This document shows positions 24,201 through 36,545 of a DNA stretch of 64,000 bases, one piece after another. Each line of letters opens with the position of its first letter. The first letter of the stretch is position 1. This DNA comes from Plecoglossus altivelis (lineage: Eukaryota > Chordata > Actinopteri > Osmeriformes > Plecoglossidae). The notes beneath the pieces are model-generated. The model saw only the letters and a list, made by a program, of their open reading frames with translations. It searched no databases and was not told where the DNA came from. The translations under genes and the position numbers were made by a program. The DNA is taken from NCBI GenBank assembly GCA_036571765.1, contig BROE01000010.1:6254832-6318831 (forward strand), in the 5' to 3' direction.

Positions 24201-27200
24201 AGAGTTCACATACCAGGTAACTTTCCAGTCAGAAGCACAGAGTCCTCAAACATCCAGATGTTTCCCTGGTTTTGAGGCAGCAGCAATAAGGTCACAGAGG
24301 AAAATACTGCGAAAGACAACAGAGTAAGACTAGCTTGAAAGCTGACCCGGTGCAAACTACCAGCACACTGCCGACAGTATTAGCCACAAAGCAGTCTATC
24401 ACCAAACTAACAGTACAATGTTCAAAAGCTACCAGCAGGTGGCAATGCTGCTCCAATGTCTTTCAAGAGCTGCTGTGTTAGATAACAAAGGGAGGTGCCT
24501 CTGATGATGCAGAGCAAAGCACGCCACTCGCCCTCCCACCTCTCTCCCTGGCGTTCTCCTTCTGTCACCCCCTCCCCCTCTCCTTTCCCCCTGTTCTCTC
24601 AGTGGCCCCCTCTGTTTTTCTCTCTCTGGCTTGCTCAGTTCACCAAGGCAAAAACGGAAACCAGGCTACCCATTCTCAAGCACCAACCTCCTTATCCACA
24701 CCCAGAATGTCAATAACACTGAGTCCACTGCTACATTAACGCCTGATTCAATGTGGCTGCAGTTAAGTGATAAGGGATATAACTGAGCCAGATCAGGTTG
24801 AATTTCACTGACACGGACGGTACCAGACTCCTTGGCTACATGTTTTAGTGTTGATACTGCTGTTTGAAAGTGGAAGTCGATCAAATGAATGTTCTGGAGA
24901 GTGTAAAATACGCTGTATCACATTATGCTTTACACAAACCATGACTGTAAATATCTTGTCTACACTTACGAACAAGAAAGCAAACCATGACTCCCGTAAG
25001 CCAAAAGGGTCCAGTAAAACAAGCGCGTTACACCGTCTAAGTCCCCACTCACTCGGTCTTTTGGTGGTCCTCCAGGGCAGGGGGGTGGGGACATAGCCCA
25101 CCATGCTGGCCAGCAGGGTGAGGCTGAGGCCTGGCCTGTAGGGGACCCGGAGGAGGACCTCTCCTCTCCCCCCGCTCAGGGCAGAGGTGCTCCGGGTGTG
25201 GTTCACATACACGTCCACCAGAGCCCCTGCTAGTGGCCGACGGGTCACCTGGTCCTTCACTAGGACCCTCAGGACAAACGGGGGCTCTACGGATAAAAAA
25301 AAGAACATGTTAAGTAGGGGCCATCATTTGTAAAAAGAGAAAACAAGTTTCCAATTAGAAGATGGGAGAATAAATACTTGTTCTCACTGTACGCATTGAC
25401 ATCATTTAAGGCTTAAATGATAAACTAAACAATTGATGGCATTTAAGGAACCTATTGTATTTAAACATCCAACGTTATCAAACAGAGTGGTGGTGGTGCA
25501 TTACATGTGATGTAATGCACCACCACCTTTATGATTACAGTTAGCATTGCTGATGGTAGCATATGGATGGTCATATGAAGTGTATGGATGTGCTGTCAGA
25601 ACAGCTCCATAGCTGAGCCCCTCCCTCCACACTGCTGGGGCCCCTCCCTCCACACTGCTGGGGCCCTTCCCTCCACACTGCTGGAGCCCTTCCCTCCACA
25701 CTGGGGCCCCTCAGCCAGCTCCTTCAGTAACCTCTCTCTCAAAACCATGAAAAAGTGATGAGACGGGGGAGAGCTGGATCACCAGGAGAATGAAAAATAC
25801 ATCAAGGCTCTGTGGTGGCTTCAGAGGGAGAGAGTTATTTTGCTAGGCTAGACATCATCACTCTGCAACACTCAGATGGAGCACACGTTTCTCCTACTTT
25901 CTCTGCCTCGCTGACATCCTCACAGGGCCTCCATGCACATAGCCCTCTTCCTGAGACTGATATAATATCCTGTGTCCTATGGACAGTACAGTGACACCCA
26001 CCAACATACTGATGTGAGATTAACTAACAAAGACACAACAACTAACTATCACTGTATTGAGGTTCATATTTAAAAATCTGAGGAATGAAGGAATCATGTA
26101 TTAAAGTGATGAATGTATACTGTAGGGTGCATATATCGATTCATCTGTAGTTAACCTGCTGGCCATTACAGTACTGACCTAGGATTATCCCTTTATCCCC
26201 AACACCTTGTACTCATCACAGATAATCCGATTGGCAGTTAAATCCTGCATCTGGCACTAGTCATTTCCATTGCCATAGACCCCTGACACATCTTAAACCC
26301 ATTCTCCACACTGGTTCTAGTAGGTCACCAACACAGATCTCTCACCAGTAAACAGGTGCACTGTGGCAGTAGTCTAGTTCCCTCTGTCATAGCCTCATTA
26401 AACCGACCAACCCATTAACAAGTATAGAGGAAGGTGCTTTGTATGCGTGTCATGTCGTTATGTTGGGAGGTAAACATTGTGCTTGTTATATACATGTTTA
26501 CGTGAGGCTTGTACAGATAGAGTTCTTTAGAAACAGATAATAAAGAGTGCATCTATCATGACTGAATCGATCTATCAATCAATCAATCTAGTCATACGAT
26601 CATACCCTGTAATAAAATGGAGATTCCTGGCAGTTACTAGTATATGTGATTACCAGCACAGTAAACATACGTCGTGATCACTATCGGGTGTTTATCGTGT
26701 GCACATGTGCAGACAGTTACCTATGGAAAACAAAGGAGGGGGCAGGTGGACTGGCAAGCACCGCAGACCCCACAGTTACATGAGGTACAAAAACATTTAT
26801 GGCCACGATGTTTTGCTTTCTTTACTTTACCTCGCGACGTTGGCTATATTAAGCTTTAGTCATTTGAGTCACTAATACGCAATTAAACTGCCTACATTTC
26901 TTATTATAAGCGTTAACATGGAACACCGTTTTTTTTCGCTTACCCGCCCTCCCGCTTCGTGAATAGGCCACAATTTCACATCATAACAAAGGGAAACCAA
27001 TAAGCAATCAGTTAAACGTTGTTGTGAACTACCTGCTGTTGGGACGGTCGGAGTCTGGACTTGATGAGCCGCCTGTCTAGTGACAGATGCGCCAGTGACA
27101 GTGGCGACGGCATTGTCCACATCCAACGATGGTAGGCCGGTGGCGGGTGGAGCACCACCCTCTGCCGCCTTCACGACACCATCCCCGCAGGAAATCAAAA

Positions 27201-27237
27201 ACACCGACAAGAGCAGGTAAAGGCGTTCCGCAGGCAT
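21271..27237 (-). CDS. fam171b: FAM171B-like single-pass membrane protein, 8 exons
   Basis: Type I membrane protein of the FAM171 family (FAM171A1/A2/B), brain-enriched in mammals and of poorly known function. Exons in transcript order: 27237-27033, 25286-25053, 24306-24214, 23963-23805, 23563-23393, 23093-22977, 22868-22745, 22603-21271, giving 811 residues (human about 826). Phases all join. There is a signal peptide (about 1-24). The ectodomain has blocks matching FAM171B: VPYRPGLSLTLLA, GYVPTPLPWRT, IWMFEDSVLLTGKL, ASVQFPKKL, HLGYWIAA. The transmembrane helix is about 343-365 (YLLVGILGGTLAIVIGG). The long cytoplasmic tail holds DQTTSTH, SVSVPGTLNEAAGM, ELQGISERTLLEL, PHPRAWFVSLDGKP, NDTSLDSGVDMNE and LSSSESG. 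The human N-terminal polyglutamine run is absent. The start is preceded by G at -3. It is convergent with zswim2, as in mammals. Confidence 0.93.
24495..24640. repeat. CT-rich low-complexity tract in fam171b intron 2
   Basis: C/T-rich sequence (ctctccctgg, ccctccccctctcc, ttctctctctgg) in the intron between exons 2 and 3. It gives a spurious open frame on the + strand. No other structure is seen. Confidence 0.6.
25489..25527. repeat. Perfect 18-bp inverted repeat in fam171b intron 1
   Basis: Arms 25489-25506 and 25510-25527 are exact reverse complements with a 3-base loop (gtg). The left arm is GGTGGTGGTGCATTACAT. The hairpin sits about 200 bases upstream, in transcript sense, of fam171b exon 2. 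It could be the end of a fold-back element, a replication-born palindrome or an RNA hairpin; the sequence does not decide. Confidence 0.85.
25618..25706. repeat. 23-bp minisatellite, four units, in fam171b intron 1
   Basis: Unit cccctccctccacactgctg plus ggg. Units are at 25618-25640, 25641-25663, 25664-25686 and a 20-base shortened unit at 25687-25706. The first two are identical, later ones differ by one or two bases. It lies 90 bases to the right of the 18-bp hairpin. Confidence 0.85.
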
Positions 27238-27266
27238 GGCGAAAGGGAGCCGCGACCCAAAGACAT
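27195..27266 (-). promoter_or_regulatory. fam171b: Possible upstream ORF overlapping the fam171b start
   Basis: An ATG at 27266-27264 lies 29 bases before the fam171b start, in another frame, with G at -3. Its frame runs 23 codons and ends in TGA at 27197-27195, inside fam171b codon space. If the transcript begins upstream of 27266 this overlapping uORF could lower translation of the main frame. No transcription start is visible to settle it. Confidence 0.35.
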
Positions 27267-28078
27267 AACTGCGCCAATCGAGGTGGAAGGGGAAGAATAG
27301 GGTCTAGCCGGTTCTTTTGTCATGTAGACCTCATTGCTGGGTAGCGGTAGGTTAACCCAACCTATGCACCGATCACTGGTTGGTGACGGGCTGGTGCTGA
27401 TGCTGGATTTTTGGGGCGTGTGTTACCGAGGCAGACATACTCTTGGTGTTACATCATAGCGCTCGATACTGCCCTCTGCCGCTGGGTACAAAATACGCAA
27501 ACTGATTATTCAACTTGCTGTAAACACGTGGATTGTACGGAAGACACCGACCACCAAGTGGCAATATTGTATCATTTTTTAGTATCTTATTCCTAATAAT
27601 TGTATGAGAAATGCTACTACAAATTCCAGACATTGATTTGGCCTACTTTATTGAACCATAACTTGAAGTCATAGTGTAAGATAATCTCATTCAATATCAC
27701 AAAACGAATTCAGAGTAATGATGATAATCTTTCTAAAAGTAAAGCCTAACCTAATGTGACCTATTCAGAGTCAAGTTTAGTTTCAGACCCAAAACTTATG
27801 TTGGCTTCCAAGTACCTACTTTGGAAAATGGTTCAGACAGACTAGTTCAAACCTCACTGTTTTAAGGAATGTCTCTGGATGAATGTGTGTAGATTCATTG
27901 AAATTTAATATATATTTAGACCTGCATAAGCCACCACCATCTGTTTATCTACTTCAGTTGATGGTGATTAATTGCTTATTAAACTTTTTTAAGTAGTTTA
28001 AAAATTATGTTGACTAACAAAAATATATTGGCCATGACACCTGGTCAAAATGACAGTTAATTAGCAATATATGAAAGG

Positions 28079-28146
28079 GAAAGATAGGCATAATGATTGT
28101 GAGTATAATAGTGAAAGATGGGCATGATGATTGTGAGTATAATAGG
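28079..28146. repeat. 34-bp tandem duplication
   Basis: Two adjacent copies beginning gaaagata/gaaagatg and sharing gattgtgagtataata; only a few mismatches. Simple local duplication. Confidence 0.75.
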
Positions 28147-30971
28147 TTTGAGCAGACCATCGTGTTTCCTGTTCATCCCTTTAAAACCAATCTGCCTGAT
28201 TCTTGTTTGCGTTAAACCTCTCCTCCCTCCAGACAGGTGATGTGAATAGTCAGGGAACGTGGGATCTATGCTGAACAAAAACGAAATCATGGAATCTCTT
28301 GTGTTTTTTAATGAGTCATCAGTAAATAAAGAACATATTTCTGTTTCAGAGTGCTCAGCCATTGATGTGGAAATTGGCATCTGGCAGGAATTGGAAGAAT
28401 TTCTTTGATGAATAGTCAAAGGTACTGCTGCTGTACTTTTCAAGCATAATTTTTCAATTTTGAGTGAGTTTTACAATGATTCACAACAGACACAAAAATA
28501 CATACTCTATTGTCTACATGTGTCCATGTGACCATGATTACACATTGAATTACAATAAAATAACCGTAAGCTTCAGGACAGCATCACCGTAACCCATCAA
28601 CAAAAGAAGCAATATATATAAATATTTATAACATATACTTCCCCTTCCTCACGTCCTCTCATCCACACCACCACGCTTGTTTTCTGAATTCAGTCTGCCT
28701 CTCTACACCTCACTGATAAACGACTTTCTCCACCAGTGGTTTTAATGGGGCGCTGTGGGCATTGCAAAGTCCAGTCTTGGGCAGCATGTCAGTTTCTTCT
28801 CATGCTGAGAATCTGATCCCTGTTCAGGAGCAGTAGATTTTGGACACAGCTTCTCAGACTCCATGACAACGCAGTTCTATAACTTGAGCACACGTTCCTT
28901 TGAGAGAGAACCATTTCAACCCATTGTCTTCACATACACGAGACTATAGTGGTGACTACTAACTCAAACCTTCAGACTTTGTTTTAATGGTCAAATTGCC
29001 TTCAGGATCAGTTCGAAGAGCAGTTCATTGTAGATTATTCACTTTATGTACAAACGTGACTGTAATTTATAATCCAACAGCAAAATCCAACCCCTACATT
29101 CCAGATAGACCCTCATCATGAATAACAGTTTAAATATTACTTTGCTAAAACCAAGTGCTATACGAATTAACTTGTTTACAAGGTTATATTCTGATGTGGT
29201 GAAATAGTTATGTCTAACAGTTTGCCAATATTTTCATCAGGGAACATAACACGTTTTTCATTAAAGTAGTGTGATCAAATCCTTTTTACCACAGACTGTA
29301 AAAAATTACATCTTTTGCCAATCCAAACCTAAACCACAATGTGTTTGACAGCCATATCAGCATCCATAAATTTGTGTTGGTCATGGTTGTCAAAAGAATT
29401 GATGTGATGAGCTTCACAATTATTACATTTAACAGTAAAAAAAGTAATACTTAACAGTGACCTACATCTGGTCACTGTTGACACCCACATGGGTATTAGA
29501 ACTATACAAAGCCTGCTCTTGCGTTCATTGTTACATGTTGTACTTGTGAAATTTTGGAGTGACGTGATATGTTTGATGTGCCTGTGTCACCCATTTCCAA
29601 CCATCAGGATTCAATGCATTTTGGAGATTTGCTGGCAGAAAGTCGGTCTCGATGCACAAAAGACAACATCAAACCACTATCTATACATGTACATCAAAAT
29701 GATGAAATGAAGGTCAGTGTCTCGTAAAATGAGGAAACATCATTATTCCCATTTCGCCACACCAATGTAATGGTTCATTACAGCCATCAGGAAATTAGGA
29801 ACCGCCAAAGCAGAACCAAAATGACCATGAACAAAATCCAAAGAACACCTGCAAGCCAATCCTACACCTGTTTCCCCTGCTCTGTCTTATGAAGAAACAG
29901 CACAACACACCACTGCTCTAGCACACACATATACATAAACACAAACACACAATTACAACGTGTTTATTATGGCACTGCACTCTCACATAAAGGGGCGGGA
30001 GGTCCAGTGACAGCTTTGAGGATGTACGGTTACCATGACATCTGCCAGAACCGACACAAACAGCTGCATCTCATTAGTGACCTTGGTGGCTACCAGTGAA
30101 CAAAGAAATGATTCACTCTCTTTGATAAATGTTTCTTTAAAGTCTGACAAATGGATTCAAATAAATGTAATTATAGTTGTAATGAAAACTGTTTGCCTTG
30201 GAAATATTTTACACTCCATTTACACTTTATAACAGATCAGTAAAAAGAGCCTCACAATCACCCCTTATAAAAGTGACTTTAAGCGAGTCAGGAGACTTAG
30301 TGCCAGACAGTTATATCCAGGGTCATGTGTTGCTAATGTTTTATTCTGTCTTTGTGAAGGCCTATAGGGGAGAGCACAATCAGAGAGGCAAGGAACTGGC
30401 TCCAGGGACCCAAAATGGATTCCTAAACCACTGACTGAACTCTCAAAGACAATTCAAAGGATAAGGTATGTGGAAAGGGGCGGATCTTAATTTGCTATAT
30501 TCCCCATGGGATCTGATATGCTGGAATAGAAAGACTTAGAGCAGCTGGGACAGGAAGGGAGAGACTGACATTCCTTGAATAGTGGGGCTGCCATTTCCGA
30601 CCTCAGGTTTTAACTTTGTAAAATATTCATACAAAGCCTGGTCCATTTGTGTAAATACTTACCAGCATTTGAACAAACTAGGATCAATACGCCCATGAGG
30701 TCAACTTATATCAAATATGTACGAACATGTATTTTTTGTGTGAAGTTGATGAGCAGAATCTTGGTGTGTCTTTTTAAGGATATAAAAATGGACCGTTTCA
30801 CCATACACATGACCTATAACACACCCCAAAGAAAATAATAATGCAATATTTTTTCATTTATTGTTAACGTCATTTGCTTCCACTGGAGTAACTGACAAAA
30901 CATTATTTTTCTCATTGATGGCTTGCTGTTTAAAACATGGTACAGTTGGATGGAAATATGGTCAAGAGGAA

Positions 30972-31051
30972 TTATGTCATTTTATGTTATTTTCAGCCTA
31001 AGATCACACAGTTATGTCCTTTTGTATTATTTTCAGCCTGAGATCACACAG
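30972..31051. repeat. 40-bp tandem duplication
   Basis: Two adjacent 40-base copies (30972-31011 and 31012-31051) sharing attttcagcct and gatcacacag, with a few substitutions. Simple local duplication. Confidence 0.8.
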
Positions 31052-31099
31052 TTACAGTCTGTTTTCTTGAGTGTGTAATGGTGATCGAGTATTCATTTG

Positions 31100-31850
31100 C
31101 TACAAGATACATCTAACTATAATCATATCCCCCCGACTCCCCCTGTGCATATTTCGGTCCAGAGCATTGTTGCTGTGATTCAGTCTGTTGAGATCTGGAT
31201 AATTAGATTGGATTGATTCAAGTCGCAATACCCTGAATGCAAACACCAAGTGAATTAGCATCCCTTTGTTTACCGTGTACATCTCCACGCCATTCCCATC
31301 CTCCAAGCCTCTCCTAGTGTATACCAGGTTCAGAGCTGCTGTTCTACAGTCCCAGGGGTCCACATTAAGACCAGTGATGTGCCCAGCCCTAAATCACATT
31401 ATGTTAACATCATTATGGAATCCGTTCTATCATGTATAAGCGGTCGCTGCATCTGAAAGAGCAGCATGGGTACTGTTCGTCAGATCTGCTTGGAACACAT
31501 CCACGGCCAAGCGGGCAGCGGTATTGATCGAAGTCAAACATTGCTCTTGATTTAGCCACCGCACATCTGTAGCGGCCATGTAAGGCTAATGACAAGACCA
31601 TTCATCTTTCCCTGCAGCGGCCGGGAGAGACACGCTGACCTCTGATTTCTCAGGCTAATTAATAATATTTCATTCTTTACGCTCTGCTGTGCGGTCCTCA
31701 GGGCTTGTAGGACGATGTCTCAGCGACCAGGCCCAGAATAATAGCATGATTAAGATGAGGGACATAAGGGCCTAGGTCCTTTTAGCCTCATATCGGTTCC
31801 CCTGGGGGTTCTAATTCGGTTTCTGCTGAAAGTTATCAGGAACGGTAAAA
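31100..31850. promoter_or_regulatory. Candidate conserved non-coding block
   Basis: Balanced base composition, no simple repeats, no coding frame, several TAATTA-like homeodomain sites and the 18-base motif TTAAGATGAGGGACATAA at 31750-31767 that recurs at 48067-48084. This is inferred from composition and motif content only; cross-species alignment would be decisive. Confidence 0.3.
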
Positions 31851-34800
31851 GTCATCACAGCCTGTAAAGTTTAGCTCAACATCCTCTTTACAGTTATGTA
31901 ACTGAAATATTGTACTTGAGGATTTGGTATTGTAGACTTATACATTTTGCTAACCCATTTTGAGTCAAGGATTTCTTCTCTTTTCAGCCGACTAAAATCG
32001 GCTAAGGTATACAATTACCCTCGAGAACAACGAGTGCATAGTGGTGCCATATTACAGCACTGTTAGTATCAGGCAAAACGAATCCCAGCCCACAGCAGAA
32101 GTGCATGTATCACCAGACTGCTGGATCTACACAGAAGGATGTTTTAAATGAGCTGTGCTTTTTGAAGAAACTGCATTTTCCTTTTCCGTCCCAACCCTTT
32201 TCCTCCATTGATCTAGACTGTCTTTGATAGAAGACGTTTTGCTAATTTGCAAAAAGATTTGCTTCATCTATCAATTATGGACCCCACAAACACCAAACAG
32301 AGATTAGAAATGAGCAATGGGGAAAAAAGAATCCAAAGTTGTTAAACTATAGTAGTTAAGAATATATTTAACACTGAATTTTACGAACTCCTCATTGCAT
32401 AAATTGAAAAGTGTCAACATTCCCACTTCTGTGATAAATACGTACAATTAAGTTTGTTTTCAACGTATCTTGGAGTTACTGTGGCAATGTATATACCCGC
32501 GTTCAGAGAACATTGTCTCCCCAAACGATCAACGTGGCTCATAACCCTAAATCTGCCATCTGCTGTTATTGTTCAGCAGTCTCTGAAAGGCTAGGTAGAG
32601 AAAGCTTGCTTTACCCAAACAAATCCTCTATTCCAGGCACCAGGCTAGAGGGGGGTCGACCTTCACCATATGCTGGCAGCATCGTGTGCCACGTGGGAAG
32701 TCCAAACAAGGACATTCACTTCTCTGTCTCCTGGTGAGGCTAGGCAGGGGCTCATAGAAAGCATCTTAAACGAAATGTGTTGCCACAACCAGTTTACATG
32801 AGTACAGTGGCAGCCGCTTGAAGGTGACAGAGAAAGGGGCATGTCCACCATTGACACCAAGACTTTGGGTCAACAAAGATCTGAACCACAAATCCTTTGA
32901 GGACTTCAGAACTGTGGGATGTCGATCATTGTAAATGGTAGATGTTTACAGCATGAAAAGGTGTGTTAGTCTATTCTTGAAGACGGTGCTCTTCTCCGGA
33001 GACGAAGACTCCTGTAGGACAGCTCTAAGATCCTGAGAGAATGTGTAAGCCATTAGTAATGGAGGGTTGGAGCTTCGAGACAAATTCTAACAGCTATTAG
33101 GGACAATGGACAGCTCATGAGGCCCATTCAAATCATTTTAATCCATCACTATCTCAATACCTTTTCTCTGGTATAATGGGATGAAAAGTTCTGAGGATGT
33201 TATTAAGTCGTGATGATTTGGTAAATGACCTTAGAAAGTAACCTTTAGCTTTGAAGATCCAGCAAAAATATAGTTTGCATTATGGTAACTGACTGTAATA
33301 TTCGGGGATGCAAAAAAGTAATAATGATACTGAGTCACTGTAGGTCTGTCTTTCAGAAGATTATAATTACAGGAAACCATTTGGAATAAAGAAAAGAAAT
33401 ATAAATCATTCTGAAACTGAAATAACCTAGTGTCTAACCTTTCTGTGCACTTCTCAGCAAGGTTTGATTAATTCAAAGAGTAAATATCACAATATGCAGA
33501 TAAGGTGATGTATCATTGTATTGATTAAACACGTCAATAAATAACAAGATGATCTACATATATTTACCAATTTAACTCTCAGTCCTAGGTATGTTGCCCT
33601 TGTGACCGTGAAATAATTATTCTATCAGCTTTTTCCAGCTATATTGAAATAGCACTCTGTTGTGTAATTCATTACGTTTTCTACTGCCAGACAGTGTGAA
33701 GTAAAGACTTGCATAACAAATCACTTTGTCTCAAGATGAGGTTCCCTACTGCATGGTAAATTGCACAGACAACACAGGATCCACAACAGAGAAATTATTT
33801 TCTAAAGGGGCTTAGTGTGCGGCTACTAGAGGTAACACAAGGACTGTTTAAACAATGACAAATGTACTCAGCTGTTCAACACAAAACCCTCTCATTTAAG
33901 TTAGGCTTTACTGAAACACCTGGAAGAAGAGGTAAAAGATGAAGCAGTCATGAAAGAAAGGAAAGACAAGGGACAATGAAGATTAAACAACGTAAACACA
34001 GAGCGCTATTTTCAGTATCCTCTCCAGAATCGCCCGGTAGACCAGACACCCCCAGTCACTTCTTGGTCTTAAGCACTTTTGTATAATTCATAATGACATA
34101 TATTTTCTTGTGATAAATTTAAAACCTCATTATAAACCCATGCGTCACGGGTGAGTTGTGCAACAGGACTATACAGTAGGTCAAAAAGGGTCTGGCTATA
34201 ATTCTGTCCTCCTGCTTGATGTTTCATATAGTTTCATAACCAAAGTCCCCTTATCACGATTCAACGACAGTCTGATCGAAATGAAAGGTAAAAGAGATGG
34301 CCGCTATTGCATTAAGTGGATGGAAATGAGACCAAGATACCATCTTCATCGGCAAAAACACCCTGGGAGAGGAACAAGAACCACACACAAGCCGAGAGAA
34401 CACAACCCTGTGGGTCACCCTGTATAACTCATAGAAGGTGATTCAGTGTGAAAGACAGATCAGGTGAAAAACAATGTCCACGATGCACCACAGATGGATG
34501 GACAGGCAGACTGACACGAAGGGAAAGGAATCTTCAGTAGATAAACTGCCCTTCAGAGGCATTAAATCCCTTTATTATCTCTAGAAAAATGACATTTATG
34601 TGAATCTTCCATGACCAATAATCTTGAGACTGTACGGTACATACTTCCCACTGAAACAGAGTTTTAGTATAACAGTAGCTAAGGTTTCTCACACAAATTC
34701 TTGTCTGGGATTCTATTACACATGAATTACATATAGTACCATTTAAGTAGATGCACAAGTATGTAAAATGTAAATATGACAGGATGTAAATGCGGCAGAC

Positions 34801-35015
34801 TTAAGTATATTTACGTATCCTAAACACAACATGTACATTTTGCTATTGACTGTCAAGTTACTGCACATACAGGTATGCTCAGGATGACTGGTGACATTGG
34901 TAACATTAGAATGACTGTATAACAACTATACAACCACTCATGGGCTCTACAGAAACCTCATGTACCTTTACCTATGTTGTGTCAAAATGTTCCAATGCAT
35001 GTTCTGATTCATACA

Positions 35016-35021
35016 TTTATT
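35016..35021 (-). terminator. lrrc3: Candidate polyadenylation signal, lrrc3
   Basis: Reverse-strand AATAAA (TTTATT on the + strand) about 730 bases after the lrrc3 stop codon. Assigned by position only. Confidence 0.35.
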
Positions 35022-35747
35022 TTCAGATTGTTCACAGTGCCATGGTTTAGAGGGTCTTGTTCCTAGGCACTTCGAGATGCAAGGATGCATTGAGGTTGTG
35101 GGAGAAATATAGGGGAGAATTTTTATGTGCTTATTTGGATCATCATCAGGAGATAATGTATTAACTGCGACTTGGACCTGCCTGTCAGTAGTGCAGTGTC
35201 TGTTTTATGCAGTCATTCATACACAATAATGATTGCAGTAGGAATACATATCTATGAATGTGTATGTAGATTACAAAGTGGTGATAATGCATGAACTGAT
35301 CCATTGATTGTGATTTGCATAAACACATAAGAAATCCCTGATTTCTCCCAAAATGTACAGTACACTGGAATTTAGGAATTAGGAGGTGAAAGTGTCATTA
35401 TGTTTTTCGAAAATGGACGAGGAGCTTGAAGTACATTATGTTCACATAGGTGACACGGTGATGTTGGTTAAATGTGACATTACTGACTGAATCCCATTTC
35501 ATAGCTAGGAGAAAATCCTACTTTCAGTTATACAATTTATATGATGTCGGACGATAGATGATAGATTGAATGACTACAAAAAAATGTCTAATCGAAATTG
35601 TTACTTTTCTAGATAGTGTACCACTTTTAGAAAATGAAAATAGAAGTGCTATTCTATCGTTAACTTCACGTTTTGTAATTCATACTTTCTTGTCCTGATC
35701 AGACACACACACCGACTAAAACACCTAGTTTCACACGCAAAGGCAGA

Positions 35748-36545
35748 CTAAAGTACCGTGCTGGCAGTGTCATAGTCTTTGCTGATTTGGGAGGTGCTGG
35801 GCAGAGATTTCAAGTACTCCATGTGCCTGCGGGCGTCCTCCTGATTGTGCCTGACGTAATAGATAATGTACGCAATCACCATAGAGAACCAAGCGAACAT
35901 GGTCACGAACATGGCTATGTCCGTCGTCCTGTGGTGGAAGTTACAGAAGTTAATCCCAGAGTCCAGAATCTGGATGATGGGTCGCCCCGCGTACTCCTCC
36001 TGCACCGACGTATGACAGTTCACCTGGTTGACTGTTTCTGGGTCCAGCCTCAACTCTCTCAGCATCTCCTGCAGGGAACACTCACAGTGCCAGGGGTTAT
36101 GAGACAGGCTGACCCGTGCCTCCAACTTGGAGAAGGTGTCTTTGGGCACGCTGCGAAGCTGGTTGTTAGAGAGGTCAAGGGAGCGGAGTCCTTCTGCGAG
36201 GCCCTGGAAGGCCCCGGCGTCCACGCTCTCGATGGCATTCCGTGACAGGTCGAGTTCCCTGAGCCGGCGGAGGTCTTTGAAGGCCCGTTTGGGGACGTGC
36301 CTGATGCGGTTGGAGGACAGGAGGAGGACAACCGTGTCCTCTGGCAGGTTGGATGGGATTTTGTCCAGGTTCCGTGCGACACACTGGACCACAACACCAT
36401 TCCTCTCTGAGCAGTGGCAGTGCTTAGGGCAGGCTGCCACCGCCACTAATGCCATCACCAAGACGAGACCCAATGTCCCCAGAGAGGAGAGTGAGACCCT
36501 GGGGACAGAGATCTGGGCTTGCCAGTGAGTGTAAGAAACCCCCAT
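35748..36545 (-). CDS. lrrc3: Leucine-rich repeat-containing protein 3 (LRRC3 family)
   Basis: Small single-pass membrane protein with extracellular leucine-rich repeats, in one uninterrupted coding exon as usual for the family. It has 265 residues (human LRRC3 257). Visible parts are a long N-terminal signal region (hydrophobic GTLGLVLVMALVAVAA), an LRRNT cap (CPKHCHC), about three LRRs (TVVLLLSSNRI, LRELDLSRNAI, LRSLDLSNNQL), an LRRCT cap (NPWHCECSLQEMLREL to NFC), a transmembrane helix (MFVTMFAWFSMVIAYIIYYV), then VRHNQEDARRHMEYLKSLPS, almost invariant in the family. LDPETVNQVNCHTSVQEE favours LRRC3 over LRRC3B; LRRC3C is not excluded. The tail ends STVL, a possible class I PDZ ligand. The start has a weak context (C at -3); the next Met is 30 residues in, within the signal region. 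No interaction partner can be inferred. Confidence 0.88.
   Translation of the reverse strand: MGVSYTHWQAQISVPRVSLSSLGTLGLVLVMALVAVAACPKHCHCSERNGVVVQCVARNLDKIPSNLPEDTVVLLLSSNRIRHVPKRAFKDLRRLRELDLSRNAIESVDAGAFQGLAEGLRSLDLSNNQLRSVPKDTFSKLEARVSLSHNPWHCECSLQEMLRELRLDPETVNQVNCHTSVQEEYAGRPIIQILDSGINFCNFHHRTTDIAMFVTMFAWFSMVIAYIIYYVRHNQEDARRHMEYLKSLPSTSQISKDYDTASTVL

Larger units (their letters stand above)
27238..35747. other. Intergenic region between fam171b and lrrc3
   Basis: About 8.5 kb with no supported exon. The left 150 bases should hold the fam171b promoter (GC-rich, no clear TATA). Two short tandem duplications lie at 28079-28146 and 30972-31051. The segment 31100-31850 is less AT-rich and less repetitive than its surroundings, carries homeodomain-type TAATTA motifs (for example gctaattaataatatt near 31651-31666) and contains an 18-base motif repeated at 48067. 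It looks like a candidate conserved non-coding block. The lrrc3 3' UTR occupies the right end. Confidence 0.5.

Noticed and set aside
28057..28443. 128-residue reverse-strand frame in the fam171b-lrrc3 gap
   Set aside because: It is the longest frame in that gap, but it runs through a 34-bp tandem duplication, has no recognised domain and no splice-supported partner. Decayed transposon sequence is possible but could not be shown.
35787..36245. 152-residue open frame antisense to lrrc3
   Set aside because: It is a shadow of the GC-rich single-exon lrrc3 gene; the reverse-strand frame has full family match and this one has none.
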